Origin: a bacterium
GTDB lineage: Bacteria > Sysuimicrobiota > Sysuimicrobiia > Sysuimicrobiales > Segetimicrobiaceae
Assembly (NCBI GenBank): GCA_035308905.1
Contig: DATGFS010000030.1
Location: forward strand, 1 to 64,000
DNA: 64,000 nucleotides
Direction: 5' to 3'
In this document: positions 17,567-26,781 of the stretch, one piece after another
Layout of the letters: each line of letters begins with the position of its first letter
How positions within the stretch are numbered: position 1 is the first letter of the stretch
The notes under the pieces: generated by a model
What the model was told of the DNA's origin: nothing
What the model saw: the letters and a program-made list of their open reading frames with translations, nothing else
The model's database searches: none
Made by a program: the position numbers and the translations under genes

Positions 17567-17848
17567 ATGCGCCAGCCGCCCACCGAAGTACTTCTGGAAC
17601 GAATCCCCAAGCGCTTCACCATGGTGAATGCCGTGGCCGCGCGGGCCGAGCAGTTGATCCGCGGCGACATCCCCGCGATCGAGACCACGACTCGCAATCC
17701 GGTGCTTGTCGCGATGGAAGAACTCGCATTGGGGAAGTTCCACATCGTCCCCCGCCGTTCGCCGGCGAATGACCCGGTCGTGACAGAGTCCGCGCCGGCA
17801 ATTGGTCCGTTCGTGGACGAGAAGCGCCCCGCCGCCGCCGGGGTGTGA
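17567..17848 (+). CDS. rpoZ: RNA polymerase omega subunit
   Basis: 93 residues. The conserved omega region is at the N-terminus: RFTMVNAVAARAEQLI, the counterpart of the KYxLVxxxxxRA motif, then VLVAMEELALGKFHIV. The ATG at 17567 follows GGGAGG at about seven bases. Omega helps assembly of RNA polymerase and mediates ppGpp responses in some bacteria. The last 25 residues are a Pro/Ala-rich tail beyond the usual domain. The stop overlaps the GTG of a small unknown gene. In many genomes rpoZ sits beside gmk or coaBC; here it is placed inside the coaD/rpmF neighbourhood. Confidence 0.88.
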   Translation: MRQPPTEVLLERIPKRFTMVNAVAARAEQLIRGDIPAIETTTRNPVLVAMEELALGKFHIVPRRSPANDPVVTESAPAIGPFVDEKRPAAAGV

Positions 17849-18051
17849 TCGCTGTGACGGCGCGGCGCCAGCGAGGCTCTATCAAGCCCCTATCGTTCTA
17901 CGGCGTCAAGTTCAAACTGCCCGCCGTGGTGGCCGTCCCTGCCAAACCGCTGAGCGAGGGCGCGCCGCGAGGCGACCGCACCGCACCGGACCGGATCGCC
18001 CTTTACCGGCCGAGCGAGAGCGGCATCACCCGAGACACCAAACCCATCTGA
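17845..18051 (+). CDS. Small hypothetical protein coupled to rpoZ
   Basis: 68 residues, GTG start overlapping the rpoZ stop by four bases, the same coupling as the surrounding operons, which supports it being real. Basic start (TARRQRG), a short hydrophobic stretch (KFKLPAVVAVPAKPL) and a charged tail. No membrane helix, cysteine motif or known fold is recognised. It ends 51 bases before the convergent coaD stop. Either a lineage-specific partner of transcription or a spurious ORF; I favour real at moderate confidence. Confidence 0.55.
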   Translation: MIAVTARRQRGSIKPLSFYGVKFKLPAVVAVPAKPLSEGAPRGDRTAPDRIALYRPSESGITRDTKPI

Positions 18052-18102
18052 CCGCCCGTCGTCGCGGCGTCACTCGCGACGGCGCGGCTTCGGCAGCCCC
18101 GC

Positions 18103-18618
18103 TCACGCGGGACCAGCCGGCGGTGTGCGCCCGCGTTGCTGCGCGAGGCGCTGTTCCACCGCCGCGGGAACGAGCCCGGCGACGGATCCCCCGAACTGTG
18201 TGACCTCCCGGATGAGCGTCGAGCTGAGATAGGCGTACTCCGGGCTCGTCATCATGAAGACGGTTTCGATCTCGGGATGGAGCCGCTTGTTCATCGCCGC
18301 CATCTTGAGTTCGAACTCGAAGTCCTCGTTGGCGCGCAGTCCGCGGACGATCACACCGGCGCGGATGGACGCGGCGAACTCGACGGTGAGGCCCTCGAAG
18401 GCGCGCACCTCGATGCCCTCCTGCCCGGTCATCGCCCCGCGCAGCATCTCGACGCGCTCCTCCGTCGAGAACATCGCCTGCTTGCCGACGTTCGTGGCGA
18501 CCGCCACGACCACGCGGCCGAAGACGCGGCGCGCCCGGACGATGATGTCGAGGTGGCCGTTGTGCACCGGGTCGAAGCTCCCGGGATAGAGCGCGGTGAC
18601 ACCGTCGGACGTCGTCAT
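18103..18618 (-). CDS. coaD: Pantetheine-phosphate adenylyltransferase
   Basis: Fourth step of CoA synthesis: adenylates 4'-phosphopantetheine to dephospho-CoA. 171 residues. The nucleotidyltransferase signature is at the N-terminus (YPGSFDPVHNGH, HxGH at about 19-22) and the second motif LSSTLIRE near residue 130. The ATG at 18618 overlaps the rsmD stop (ATGA) and fits the family start; an upstream in-frame start would add residues from inside rsmD. A 25-residue Gln/Arg/Pro C-terminus is variable in the family. Confidence 0.96.
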   Translation of the reverse strand: MTTSDGVTALYPGSFDPVHNGHLDIIVRARRVFGRVVVAVATNVGKQAMFSTEERVEMLRGAMTGQEGIEVRAFEGLTVEFAASIRAGVIVRGLRANEDFEFELKMAAMNKRLHPEIETVFMMTSPEYAYLSSTLIREVTQFGGSVAGLVPAAVEQRLAQQRGRTPPAGPA

Positions 18619-19178
18619 CCCGCCTCCCCACCCTCTCTCGAATAGAACCAAAGTCCGGTCTCACCGTAGCGCGCATCCCGCGTTCTCCGGAGGCCGGGAA
18701 TCTCGCCCGGGTCGTCGCGCCAGTGCCCTTCCGCGGCGATCACGCCCCCGTCCGCCAGCAGCGCCGAGGCGGCCAGCCGCCGGAGGGTGCGCGCCGGGAG
18801 GTCCTGGCCGTACGGCGGGTCGAGCACGATGAGGTCGAACACCGCGCCGTCGCGCTCGAGCCCGTCGAGGGCGCCCGGCACCGTGCCGCGCCGCACTTCG
18901 CTCTGCCCGTCCACGTGCGCCGCGGCGAGGTTGCGGCGGATCACCGCGACCGCGCGCGCGTCCCGCTCGACGAAGACCGCCCGCGCGGCCCCGCGGCTCA
19001 GCGCCTCGATCCCCAGCGCCCCGGTCCCGGCGAAGAGGTCCAGCACCCGCGCATCGGCGAGGCGCGGCGCGAGCGCGTTGAACAGCGCCTCCTTCACCCG
19101 GTCGGACGTCGGCCGCACGCCCGAGCCCGGCGCGCGGAGGTGCGTCCCCTTGGCCCGCCCCGACGTGACGCGCATCAT
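18615..19178 (-). CDS. rsmD: 16S rRNA (guanine966-N2)-methyltransferase
   Basis: 187 residues. The SAM-binding motif [14 protein letters not shown] near residue 46, an acidic VFVERD at the ribose site and the catalytic DPPYG at about residue 121 identify the RsmD family. It opens with [12 protein letters not shown] and [12 protein letters not shown], the substrate-recognition start of the family. Four-base overlaps with recG upstream and coaD downstream. Confidence 0.95.
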   Translation of the reverse strand: MMRVTSGRAKGTHLRAPGSGVRPTSDRVKEALFNALAPRLADARVLDLFAGTGALGIEALSRGAARAVFVERDARAVAVIRRNLAAAHVDGQSEVRRGTVPGALDGLERDGAVFDLIVLDPPYGQDLPARTLRRLAASALLADGGVIAAEGHWRDDPGEIPGLRRTRDARYGETGLWFYSREGGEAG

Positions 19179-21385
19179 CCCACCCGCACGTTCGCCACCG
19201 GCGCCGCCGCGAACCGGGCCCGGAGCGCGTCGGCGACCGGCCGGTGCGCCGGCTGGCGCAGCGCGGGATCCTTCGCCAGCATGGCCGCGGCGTCGCCGCG
19301 GGCCCGTTCAAGCCAGTCTCGATCGCGGATGAGGTCCGCGATCCGCAGATCGCCCCGCAGCCCGTGCTGCCGCAGCGCCTCGCGTCCGGTCTCCCCGAGG
19401 AGCTCGCCGATGCCCCGCAGTTCCAGGTCGCGCTGCGCAATCACGAAGCCGTCCGTCGTCTCCCGCATCGCCTGGAGGCGCACGCCGCCGTCATCGGTTT
19501 TCGGATCGCCGACCAGCACGCAGTACGACGCGTGCTGGCCGCGGCCGACGCGGCCCCGCAGCTGATGCAGCTGCGACAATCCGAACCGGTCCGCGTCCTC
19601 GATCACCATGACGGTGGCGTTGGGCACGTCGATGCCGACTTCGATGACCGTCGTCGCGACCAGGATGTCGATCGTGCCGGCGCGCAGCTCCCCCATGATT
19701 TTGTCGCGGTCGTCCACCTTCATGCGCCCGTGCAGCACCCCGACGCGCAGGCCCGCGAGCGGCCCGGCGGCGAGCCGGGCCGCGAGGCCGGTGGCCGCTT
19801 CGACTTGCAGCTTGTCGCTCTCTTCGATGAGCGGACAGACCACGTAGGCCTGCCGTCCCCCGCGGACCTGCTCCGCGACCCACGCGTAAATCTGCGGACG
19901 GCTCGCGCCGGTACGGACGTGGGTCCGGATCGGCGAGCGCCCCGGCGGGAGCTCGTCGAGGACCGAGACGTCGAGGTCGCCGTACAGCGACAGCGCAAGC
20001 GTCCGCGGAATCGGCGTCGCGGTCATCACCAGTACATCCGGCCGGCTGCCTTTCGCCCGCAGCGCCGCCCGCTGGGCCACGCCGAAGCGATGCTGCTCGT
20101 CGACCACCACCAGTCCGAGGCGGGCAAAGGCGACGTCTTCTTCGATCAGCGCGTGCGTGCCGATGACGAGGTCGGCGCCGCCGTCGCGGATCAGATCGAG
20201 CGCCTCGCTCCGGGCGGCGCGGCCGAGGCCGCCGATGAGCAGGACCGCCGTCACGCCGATGGGGTCGAGGAGCGCCCGCAGCGTGAGATAGTGCTGCCCG
20301 GCCAGGATCTCGGTGGGCGCCATCAACGCCCCCTGCGCGCCGCCGCCGATGCACCGCAGCAGCGCCTCCGCGGCGACGACGGTCTTCCCCGAACCCACGT
20401 CGCCCTGCAGCAGCCGGTTCATCGGGTGCGGCGCGCCCAGGTCGTGGGCAATCTCGTTCACCACGCGCCGCTGCGCGCGGGTCAGCCGGTACGGCAGGCG
20501 CGCCTCGAACCGCTCGAGCAGCGGCGCCGCGTCGCCGTAGCGGATGCCCTTTGGCTCCCGCTGCCGCGCCTGCTTGTGCCGCAGCAGCAGGGTTTGAAAG
20601 AGCAGCAGCTCCTCGTACGCCAGCCGGCCGTGCGCCGACGTCTGTTCGTCTTCCGTCTCCGGGAAGTGGAGGGCCCGGAGGGCGCCCGGCAGCGCCGGAA
20701 ACGCGTACCGGTCGCGCAGCTCGTCCGGCAGCCAGTCGACGGCGGACGGCGCGTACTCGTCGAGTGCGCGCATGACCATCGTCCGCAGCACGCGCTGCGT
20801 CACCCCTTCGGTCGCGCGGTAGACCGGCACGATCCGGCCCGCGTGCAGCGTGTCCTCCCCGGGCTCCAGAACTTCGAACTCCGGGGCGATCATCTGGATC
20901 TCACCCGCCTGGCGCTGCACGCGCCCGTGCAGGATGACGCGCGCCCCGGCCGGCAGCTGCCGGACGATGTACCCTTGGTTGTACCAGACGGCGTGCAGCA
21001 CGCCGGTTCCATCGGTGACGGCCGCTTTGACGATGACGAAGTTGCGGCGGCGCCGCACCCGGAACGCCCGGATGCTGGCCACCGTGCCCTCGACCGTTTC
21101 CACCGCCCCGTGCGTGAGATCGTAGATCCGGTGGAGCGTGCGCCGGTCCTCGATGCGGCGGGGCGGCCGGTACAGGAGGTCGCCCACCGTGCGCAGTCCG
21201 AGGCCTTCGTCGAGCCGCTCGGCCCGCTTCGGACCGACGCCGGGCAGGAATCGGAGGGACGTGTCGAGGGGGTGACCGGACGGCTGCGGGGTGCCCGAAT
21301 CCGGCGTCACGTCCGGCGCGGCGGACGGGATCTTCGGAGATGCGACCGCGGTCTCGCGAGCCCGTGCCTTCCCTGCGCTCGCCAT
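19175..21385 (-). CDS. recG: ATP-dependent DNA helicase RecG
   Basis: Branch-migrating helicase that remodels stalled forks and Holliday junctions. 736 residues. After a 40-residue Ala/Pro/Ser lead comes the wedge/OB domain ([21 protein letters not shown]). The helicase domains show Walker [16 protein letters not shown] box, [19 protein letters not shown], then [11 protein letters not shown] and QLRGRVGRG. The chosen ATG has AGGAGGG some 12 bases upstream; a longer upstream frame lacks support. The lead peptide varies between species and may be partly unstructured. Confidence 0.96.
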   Translation of the reverse strand: MASAGKARARETAVASPKIPSAAPDVTPDSGTPQPSGHPLDTSLRFLPGVGPKRAERLDEGLGLRTVGDLLYRPPRRIEDRRTLHRIYDLTHGAVETVEGTVASIRAFRVRRRRNFVIVKAAVTDGTGVLHAVWYNQGYIVRQLPAGARVILHGRVQRQAGEIQMIAPEFEVLEPGEDTLHAGRIVPVYRATEGVTQRVLRTMVMRALDEYAPSAVDWLPDELRDRYAFPALPGALRALHFPETEDEQTSAHGRLAYEELLLFQTLLLRHKQARQREPKGIRYGDAAPLLERFEARLPYRLTRAQRRVVNEIAHDLGAPHPMNRLLQGDVGSGKTVVAAEALLRCIGGGAQGALMAPTEILAGQHYLTLRALLDPIGVTAVLLIGGLGRAARSEALDLIRDGGADLVIGTHALIEEDVAFARLGLVVVDEQHRFGVAQRAALRAKGSRPDVLVMTATPIPRTLALSLYGDLDVSVLDELPPGRSPIRTHVRTGASRPQIYAWVAEQVRGGRQAYVVCPLIEESDKLQVEAATGLAARLAAGPLAGLRVGVLHGRMKVDDRDKIMGELRAGTIDILVATTVIEVGIDVPNATVMVIEDADRFGLSQLHQLRGRVGRGQHASYCVLVGDPKTDDGGVRLQAMRETTDGFVIAQRDLELRGIGELLGETGREALRQHGLRGDLRIADLIRDRDWLERARGDAAAMLAKDPALRQPAHRPVADALRARFAAAPVANVRVG

Positions 21386-21480
21386 CCCGCCGCCCGCCCT
21401 CCTGCGTTGATGTGCGCCGTCTGCCGGGACGCGTCTGGCCGATCCGCGCGTTCGGCGGACCATGTTCTACGCGACCGGCA

Positions 21481-21510
21481 TTGCCCCTCCCGGATGCCGT
21501 GTGCTACACT
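21481..21510 (+). promoter_or_regulatory. Probable promoter of rpmB
   Basis: TTGCCC (21481-21486) and TACACT (21505-21510), 18-base spacer, 31 bases before the rpmB start, with GAGAGGGGG as ribosome site between. Confidence 0.6.
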
Positions 21511-21541
21511 CAACGGCGCTGTTCGAGAGGGGGCACGTCCA

Positions 21542-21733
21542 ATGGCACGTCGCTGCGCCATATGCGGCAAGGAGCCGCATACGGGAAACAGAGTGAGCCA
21601 CTCGCATCACAAGACCAAGCGCCGGTTCAATCCAAATCTCCAAAAGGTCCGGGCGCTCGTGTCCGGCTCGGCCAAGCGGATCATGGTCTGCACGCGTTGC
21701 CTCAAAGGCGGGAAGGTGAAGCGCGTCGCCTAG
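21542..21733 (+). CDS. rpmB: Large ribosomal subunit protein bL28
   Basis: 63 residues, zinc-binding form with CAIC near the N-terminus and CTRC near the C-terminus. Core motif [19 protein letters not shown] is diagnostic for bL28. It diverges from recG and converges on hslO with only six bases between the stop codons. Confidence 0.97.
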   Translation: MARRCAICGKEPHTGNRVSHSHHKTKRRFNPNLQKVRALVSGSAKRIMVCTRCLKGGKVKRVA

Positions 21734-21739
21734 GTACCG

Positions 21740-22648
21740 CTAGACGACCGCTTCGCCGGTCCCCGTCCCGCGCCGGAGCGCGTCGATCAACGCCCGGACT
21801 TCGTCCTCGGTCAGCACGTAGCGGTCCCCGCAGAAGCGGCACGTCACCTCAGCCTGTCCTTCCTGCGCCAGCAGCGCTTCGAGCTCGTCGGCGCCGAGCA
21901 CGCTCAGCATCCCCTCCACCCGCTCCCGGCTGCACCGGCACGTGAACGTGACGGGGCCCGCGCTCGGGGGCTCCGCCGCGAAACCGTCGAGCGCCGCCCC
22001 GAGCAGCTGCTCCGGCGTCTGCCCCGCGGCGACGAGGTCCGTGATCGGCGGGAGCGCCCGGACGCGCTCCTCGAGGCGCGCCACGACGTCGGGGTCCGCC
22101 CCGGGCAGCGCCTGCACGCACAGGCCGCCGGATGCGAGCACGCGGAGATCCCGTCCCACGAGCACGCCCAGCGAGACCGCGGACGGGACCTGCTCGGACC
22201 GCGCGAAATAGGCCGCCAGATCCTCGGCGATCTCGCCTGAGACGAGCGGCGCCGAGCCGTAGTACGGCGTCCGCATCCCGAGATCGCGCGTGACGTGGAG
22301 CGTGCCGTTGCGCCCGACGAGCCCGCCGACGTCGAGCTTGCGCGCCGGAGTCGGCGGGAGATCCGCCTGCGGGTTCATGAGGTAGCCGCGCACCCGTCCG
22401 CCGGCATCGGCCTGCGTGATGATGCCGCCGGCGGGACCGTCGCCGAGCACGCGCAGCGTGACGGACTGTCCGTCCTTGAGGGCCGCCGACAGCAGGGCCG
22501 CGGCGGTCAGCGTGCGGCCGAGCGCCGCGGTCGCGGTCGCCGACGTCGCGTGCCGGATGCGCGCATCCTCCACCATTTCCGTCGTGACCGTCGCGACCGC
22601 CCGGACACGCTCGCCGGCCACGGTCGCGCGGACCATGTAGTCACCCAT
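21740..22648 (-). CDS. hslO: Hsp33-type redox-regulated chaperone
   Basis: Holdase activated by oxidative stress, cytosolic. 302 residues. The zinc-binding redox switch is at the C-terminus: CRC near residue 237 and CRFC near 270. Other Hsp33 features are RHATSATATAALGRTLTA and the substrate-binding ITQADAGGRVRGY region. ATG at 22648 with AGGAGGATC eight bases upstream. The open frame continues upstream through the tandem 66-bp repeats, so the intergenic array imposes no stop, but the ribosome site shows where translation starts. Confidence 0.95.
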   Translation of the reverse strand: MGDYMVRATVAGERVRAVATVTTEMVEDARIRHATSATATAALGRTLTAAALLSAALKDGQSVTLRVLGDGPAGGIITQADAGGRVRGYLMNPQADLPPTPARKLDVGGLVGRNGTLHVTRDLGMRTPYYGSAPLVSGEIAEDLAAYFARSEQVPSAVSLGVLVGRDLRVLASGGLCVQALPGADPDVVARLEERVRALPPITDLVAAGQTPEQLLGAALDGFAAEPPSAGPVTFTCRCSRERVEGMLSVLGADELEALLAQEGQAEVTCRFCGDRYVLTEDEVRALIDALRRGTGTGEAVV

Positions 22649-22693
22649 GTTGCGAGATCCTCCTATGTTCTGTTGGTGCGGGCCGGGCTCTAG

Positions 22694-22840
22694 GCCTCCT
22701 GCCCCGTCTAACGCGGGACCTCCGGCCGCCTCTGAGCCTGCGGCGCGGGCTAAAGATGCGCCTCCTGCCCCGTCTAACGCGGGACCTCCGGCCGCTTCTG
22801 AGCCCGCGGCGCGGGCCAAAGATGCGCCTCCTGCCGGTGC
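22694..22840 (+). repeat. Tandem 66-bp repeat array between hslO and thiD
   Basis: Two complete units (22694-22759 and 22760-22825), nearly identical, and the start of a third (22826-22835). The period is exactly 66 bases, 22 codons. On the plus strand each unit is open and reads PPAPSNAGPPAASEPAARAKDA; on the minus strand it reads through as LARAAGSEAAGGPALDGAGG. Degenerate relatives lie at 1623, 6424, 7660, 8512 and 30546. This is the best preserved copy and the reference for the family. Confidence 0.9.
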
Positions 22841-23616
22841 ATCGGATTGACCGGACCGTGCCCCCCGCCGAGGGCCAGCGCCGCTTCGATCGCGCCGGTC
22901 ACAAAAATCTTCGCGGCGCGAATCGCCGCCGGCACGTCCTCGCCGCGCGCAAGGCCGGCGGCGATCGCCGCCGAGAACACGCAGCCCGTGCCGTGCGTGT
23001 TCCGCGTGGCCACGCGCGGCGCCTCGAGATGTTCGACGCGGTCGCCGTCGTAGACGGCGTCCACCGCGGGGCCCTCGAGATGGCCGCCCTTCACGACGAC
23101 GTACCGCGGGCCCAGCGCGGCGATCCGCCGCGCCGCGTCGTCCATCTCTGCCGGCGTCGTGATCGTCGCGCCGCACAGCGCCTCCGCCTCCGGGAGGTTC
23201 GGCGTCACGACGAGCGCGAGCGGCAGGATGTGGCGCCGAAGGGCGTCCACCGCCTCCGGCCGCAGCAGCGCCGCGCCGCCTTTCGCGATCATCACCGGAT
23301 CGACGACGAGCCGCTCGAGGCGGTGGTGCCGGATGCGGTCGGCGACGGCCTCGATGATGGCGGCGCTGCTCAGCATGCCCGTTTTGGCGGCGTCGACGCC
23401 GATGTCAGACACGACCGCGTCGATCTGCCGCGCCACCATCTCCGGCGCGATCTCGGCGATGCCGGTGACGTCGCGCGTGTTCTGGGCGGTGACCGCGGTG
23501 ACGGCCGTCATGCCAAATACGCCCATAGCGGAGAACGTCTTCAGGTCGGCTTGAATGCCCGCCCCGCCGCCGGAGTCCGACCCGGCGATCGTGAGCGCGC
23601 GTGGGATCGGCATCAT
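22774..23616 (-). CDS. thiD: Hydroxymethylpyrimidine (phosphate) kinase
   Basis: Phosphorylates HMP twice to HMP-PP, the pyrimidine substrate of ThiE. 280 residues. Ribokinase-like fold: TIAGSDSGGGAGIQADLKT at the N-terminus, DPVMIAKGG in the middle, GTGCVFSAAIAA near the end. The family normally ends at GHGPVNPMH, present here; the last 20 residues (RQEAHLWPAPRAQKR...) are read from the dispersed repeat, and the stop lies inside a repeat unit. The ATG pair at 23616/23613 follows AGGAGG. Last gene of the thiamine operon. Confidence 0.94.
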   Translation of the reverse strand: MMPIPRALTIAGSDSGGGAGIQADLKTFSAMGVFGMTAVTAVTAQNTRDVTGIAEIAPEMVARQIDAVVSDIGVDAAKTGMLSSAAIIEAVADRIRHHRLERLVVDPVMIAKGGAALLRPEAVDALRRHILPLALVVTPNLPEAEALCGATITTPAEMDDAARRIAALGPRYVVVKGGHLEGPAVDAVYDGDRVEHLEAPRVATRNTHGTGCVFSAAIAAGLARGEDVPAAIRAAKIFVTGAIEAALALGGGHGPVNPMHRQEAHLWPAPRAQKRPEVPR

Positions 23617-23632
23617 CCCTGTCCTCCTAACT

Positions 23633-24721
23633 CTATGTCGGCGCGCTCCCGCGCGCGAGGTGGTCCCAGCCGGCGGCCCGGAGGGGCTGCCGTTCTCCGG
23701 TGGCCGTGACCATCCACCGGCCCTCGAGGTCGGGCAGCACGTCGCCGATCCGCGTGATGTCGACGCCCGCGGTTTTCGCGATCTCGTCCGCCCGTCCGTC
23801 AAACGCCGCCCCGGCGGCGAAGAGCAGTTCGTAGTCTTCGCCACCGCCGAGCGTCCAACTCTCCATCGGGACTCCGGCCGCGCGGGCGGCCTCCGGCAGC
23901 CCGCGCGGCACGGGCAGGCGCCCCGCGCCGAGGAGGACCCCGACGTGCGAGGCCTCCGCGAGATGCAGCAGATCGCTCGCCGTGCCGTCGCTCGTGTCGA
24001 TCATCGCGGTCACGAGTCCCGAACGCGCAAGCGCGCCGAGCGTCCGGCCCGCGGCGACGCGCGGGACGGGGCGGCGGTAGGCCACCTCGAGCGTCTCACG
24101 TCCGTGCACGGTGGCGTCGCGGCGCTCCAGCAGGAACCGGCCCGCCGCGGCCTTGCCGGTCTGCCCCGTGATCCAGATCCCGTCGCCCGGCCTGGCGCCG
24201 CTCCGCCGCACCGGGTGTTCCGCCTCGCCGAGCACTGTGACGTCGACCGCGAGGGGACCCGGCGTCGCCGAGACGTTGCCGCCGACCACGGCGACGCCGT
24301 GAAGGCCGGCGAGCTCCGCCATCCCTCCGTACAGGTCCTCGAGCGCCGCCGAGTCCGCGGAGGCCGGAATCAGCAGCGAGACGAGGGCGTACCGCGGCAC
24401 CCCGCCCATCGCTGCGACGTCGCTGAGGTTCACCGCGAGCGCCCGCCAGCCGACGTCGGCCGGCGTGCACGTCTCGCGCGTAAAGTGGATCCCCTCCACC
24501 TGCGCGTCGCAGGTCGCGAGGATCGTGGCGCCGGGTCGCAGCACCGCGGTATCGTCGCCGATGCCGAGGATCACCCCTGCCCCGCCGCCCGGGACGATCG
24601 CCCGAAGCCGTTCGATCAGCGCAAACTCGCCGAGCGCCGGTCCGCGCGGCGCCCACTCCGCGCGCGCGGCCCCCGAGACGGGCGCGGGCCCGCGCGGTCC
24701 GCCGTCAGGCCGTGCCGCCAC
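23633..24721 (-). CDS. thiL: Thiamine-monophosphate kinase
   Basis: ATP-dependent conversion of TMP to TPP, the last step of the pathway. 362 residues from a GTG that overlaps thiE by 17 bases. The conserved core starts at GEFALIERL (about residue 31) and continues with GIGDDTAVL, the DAQVEGIHF Mg/ATP motif, AVNLSDVAAMGG and a GGGEDYELLF loop in the C-terminal half. The 30-residue lead (RPDGGPRGPAPVSG) is not conserved, and a later start is possible. Belongs to the AIR-synthase superfamily. Confidence 0.94.
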   Translation of the reverse strand: MAARPDGGPRGPAPVSGAARAEWAPRGPALGEFALIERLRAIVPGGGAGVILGIGDDTAVLRPGATILATCDAQVEGIHFTRETCTPADVGWRALAVNLSDVAAMGGVPRYALVSLLIPASADSAALEDLYGGMAELAGLHGVAVVGGNVSATPGPLAVDVTVLGEAEHPVRRSGARPGDGIWITGQTGKAAAGRFLLERRDATVHGRETLEVAYRRPVPRVAAGRTLGALARSGLVTAMIDTSDGTASDLLHLAEASHVGVLLGAGRLPVPRGLPEAARAAGVPMESWTLGGGEDYELLFAAGAAFDGRADEIAKTAGVDITRIGDVLPDLEGRWMVTATGERQPLRAAGWDHLARGSAPT

Positions 24722-25379
24722 GAGCGCGGTCGACCTCCTGTCTGAGGAGCCGCGTCGCCTCGGCCATGTCCTCCGCCATCGTCACCGCCGTGATGACCGC
24801 CACGCCGGCCGCCCCCGCGCGGATGACCGCCGCCGCGTTGCCGACGGTGATCCCGCCGATGCCGACCACGGGCAGATCGCTGGCTGCGGCGACTTCGCGG
24901 ATCCGCGCGAGTCCGACGGCGTCGCCGGCGTCCGCCTTCGTGGCCGTGGCGTACACCGCGCCCACGCCGAGATAGTCGGCGCCGTCTCGCGCGGCCGCGC
25001 GCGCCTCGTCGGCCGTGGCGGCCGACACACCGAGAAACAGGGAGGCGCCGAGCAGCGCGCGCGCGGCCGCCGCCGGCAGATCCTGCTGTCCCACGTGCGC
25101 GCCGTCCGCCTCGGACGCGAGGGCGACGTCGACCCGATCGTTGACGATCAAGGCGACGCCGGCCTCGCGGCACCGCGCGCCGATCCGACGGGCCGTCTCG
25201 ACGATGGTACCGGCCGGCGCGTCCTTCATCCGCAACTGCACGGCCGTCGCGCCGCCCCGGATCGCGGCCTCGGCGATCTCGAGATGCGAGCGCCCGCGGG
25301 CCTGCGACGATCCGGCCGTGATCACGTACACGCGCCAATCCCCGCGGAGCGTCCGCCGCCCCGCGCCCGGCGCGGTCAC
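24705..25379 (-). CDS. thiE: Thiamine-phosphate synthase
   Basis: Couples HMP-PP with thiazole phosphate to give TMP. 224 residues. TIM barrel with VQLRMKDA (substrate pyrophosphate site), NDRVDVALASEADGAHVGQQDLP, and the phosphate loops GVGAVYATATKADA and GIGGITVGN. The GTG at 25379 overlaps the thiM stop (GTGA). Confidence 0.96.
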   Translation of the reverse strand: MTAPGAGRRTLRGDWRVYVITAGSSQARGRSHLEIAEAAIRGGATAVQLRMKDAPAGTIVETARRIGARCREAGVALIVNDRVDVALASEADGAHVGQQDLPAAAARALLGASLFLGVSAATADEARAAARDGADYLGVGAVYATATKADAGDAVGLARIREVAAASDLPVVGIGGITVGNAAAVIRAGAAGVAVITAVTMAEDMAEATRLLRQEVDRARGGTA

Positions 25380-26272
25380 GATCGGCTCCCCCGGCCCGCT
25401 TTCGTGTCGTCGTGGCCGGCAGCGGGTCCGCCGGCCGGTATGACACGCTCGACGCGCCACGTCCCGCGCGCGGCCACCGTGCCGGGATCCAGGGCCGCCA
25501 GCGCGTCGAACAGCGCGACGCGGAACGAGCCCGGTCCCGAGGCGATCTTCGCGGCCTGCTCCGCGGCGATCTCGAAGCAGGCCAGTCCCGCCACCGCCGC
25601 GGCGAGCGCATTCTCCTCGATCGCCGCGAACGCGCCGATGCACGCGGTGGCCATACACCCGCTGCCGGTGATCTGTCCCAGCCAGGGATGTCCGAGCGGG
25701 AGGAGCACGAGGCGTGCGCCGTCCGTCAGCACGTCGACCTCGGCCGTCGCGGCGACGGCGCAGCGCAGCCGGACCGCCAACGCCGAGGCAAGGCGAACGC
25801 GGTCGTCCGCGGAATCCGCGCCGCCGTCGCTCACGGCGTCGACGCCCCGCACCATCCCCGGCCGGCCGGCCAGCGCCGCGATCTCGCCGGTGTTGCCTCG
25901 CACGCAGGCCACGCGCGCCTCGGCGAGCAGCCGCTCGACCTGGGCCGTGCGGAAAGGCGTCGCCCCGACCCCGACCGGGTCCAGCACGACGGGGATCCCC
26001 CCGGCGTTGGCGCGGCGGGCGGCCCGCACCATCGCGTCCACCGCGGCGACGGTGAGCGTCCCCACGTTCAGGACGAGCGCCCGCGCCTGCGCCACCATCG
26101 CCTCGACTTCTTCCGGCGCGTGCGCCATCACCGGCGAGGCGCCGATCGCGAGCGTCGCGTTGGCGACGTCGTTCTGCGTGACGGTGTTGGTGATGTGATG
26201 GACGAGCGGCCGCGCTTCCCGCACGCGCGCCAGCAGCGCGGCTGCCGTGGCGGGATCGATGCCGCCGTCCAT
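25376..26272 (-). CDS. thiM: Hydroxyethylthiazole kinase
   Basis: Phosphorylates 4-methyl-5-hydroxyethylthiazole (THZ) for ThiE, a salvage enzyme. 298 residues. Contains PLVHHITNTVTQNDVANATLAIGASPVM, of which HHITNTVTQNDVAN is diagnostic, then LDPVGVGAT, VRGNTGEI and the ribokinase-like catalytic ITGSGCMATACIGAF. The last 35 residues are a Gly/Ala/Asp-rich tail. Start shares one base with the thiW stop (TGATG). Confidence 0.96.
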   Translation of the reverse strand: MDGGIDPATAAALLARVREARPLVHHITNTVTQNDVANATLAIGASPVMAHAPEEVEAMVAQARALVLNVGTLTVAAVDAMVRAARRANAGGIPVVLDPVGVGATPFRTAQVERLLAEARVACVRGNTGEIAALAGRPGMVRGVDAVSDGGADSADDRVRLASALAVRLRCAVAATAEVDVLTDGARLVLLPLGHPWLGQITGSGCMATACIGAFAAIEENALAAAVAGLACFEIAAEQAAKIASGPGSFRVALFDALAALDPGTVAARGTWRVERVIPAGGPAAGHDDTKAGRGSRS

Positions 26273-26781
26273 CACGCCCGCGCGTCCACCTTGGCCATGT
26301 GCAGCGCGGGCCGCAGCACGCGCAGCGCCACGTAGCCGAGAATGGCGCCCGGAATGCTGGCTTCCAGGAATGCCACCTGGAAGGCCCAAAACGCGGGGTG
26401 TTTGCCGACGAGCGGCCCGACCAGGAGAACGGCCAGGGTCGCTCCGATGGGGCCCGTTCCGAGCGGCTCAAACACCGCCGCCGCGTCGTTGCGGAGCCAG
26501 CGGTAGGCGTAGCCTACGACGATGGCGCCGAACGGACTGCCGGGGAATGCGAAGACGGTTCCCGTGTGCAGCGCGTTCCGTAATATTGCCGCCACCAGCG
26601 CGGCGCCGGCCGCGTACCACGGCCCAAGAAGAACGCCCGCGATGGCGTTGACCGTGTGCTGCAGCGGGAAGACGCGCGGCCCGAGCGGCAGCGGGATGCT
26701 GAGCGGGCCGAGCACCGTTGCGATGGCCGCGAACATCGCGGCAAGAATGAGACGCCGGAGATGCAGACCCTGATCGGTCAT
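26272..26781 (-). CDS. thiW: ThiW, ECF transporter S component for thiazole
   Basis: 169-residue membrane protein with about five helices. Matches the ThiW S-component family through PLGPRVFPLQHTVNAIAGV and the loop FAFPGSPFGAIVVGYAYR. S components confer substrate specificity to the shared ECF energizing module, which is not encoded here. Its place right before thiM suggests thiazole uptake followed by trapping as the phosphate. ATGA overlap with tenA. Confidence 0.9.
   Translation of the reverse strand: MTDQGLHLRRLILAAMFAAIATVLGPLSIPLPLGPRVFPLQHTVNAIAGVLLGPWYAAGAALVAAILRNALHTGTVFAFPGSPFGAIVVGYAYRWLRNDAAAVFEPLGTGPIGATLAVLLVGPLVGKHPAFWAFQVAFLEASIPGAILGYVALRVLRPALHMAKVDARA

Noticed and set aside
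22694-22840. CRISPR array
   Set aside because: Units are directly adjacent with no variable spacers, 66 bp long, and no cas genes are present.
25395-25445. Further copy of the dispersed element at the thiM C-terminus
   Set aside because: Only about 13 of 16 core bases match and the flanks do not; too weak to claim, although the position at a gene end is suggestive.
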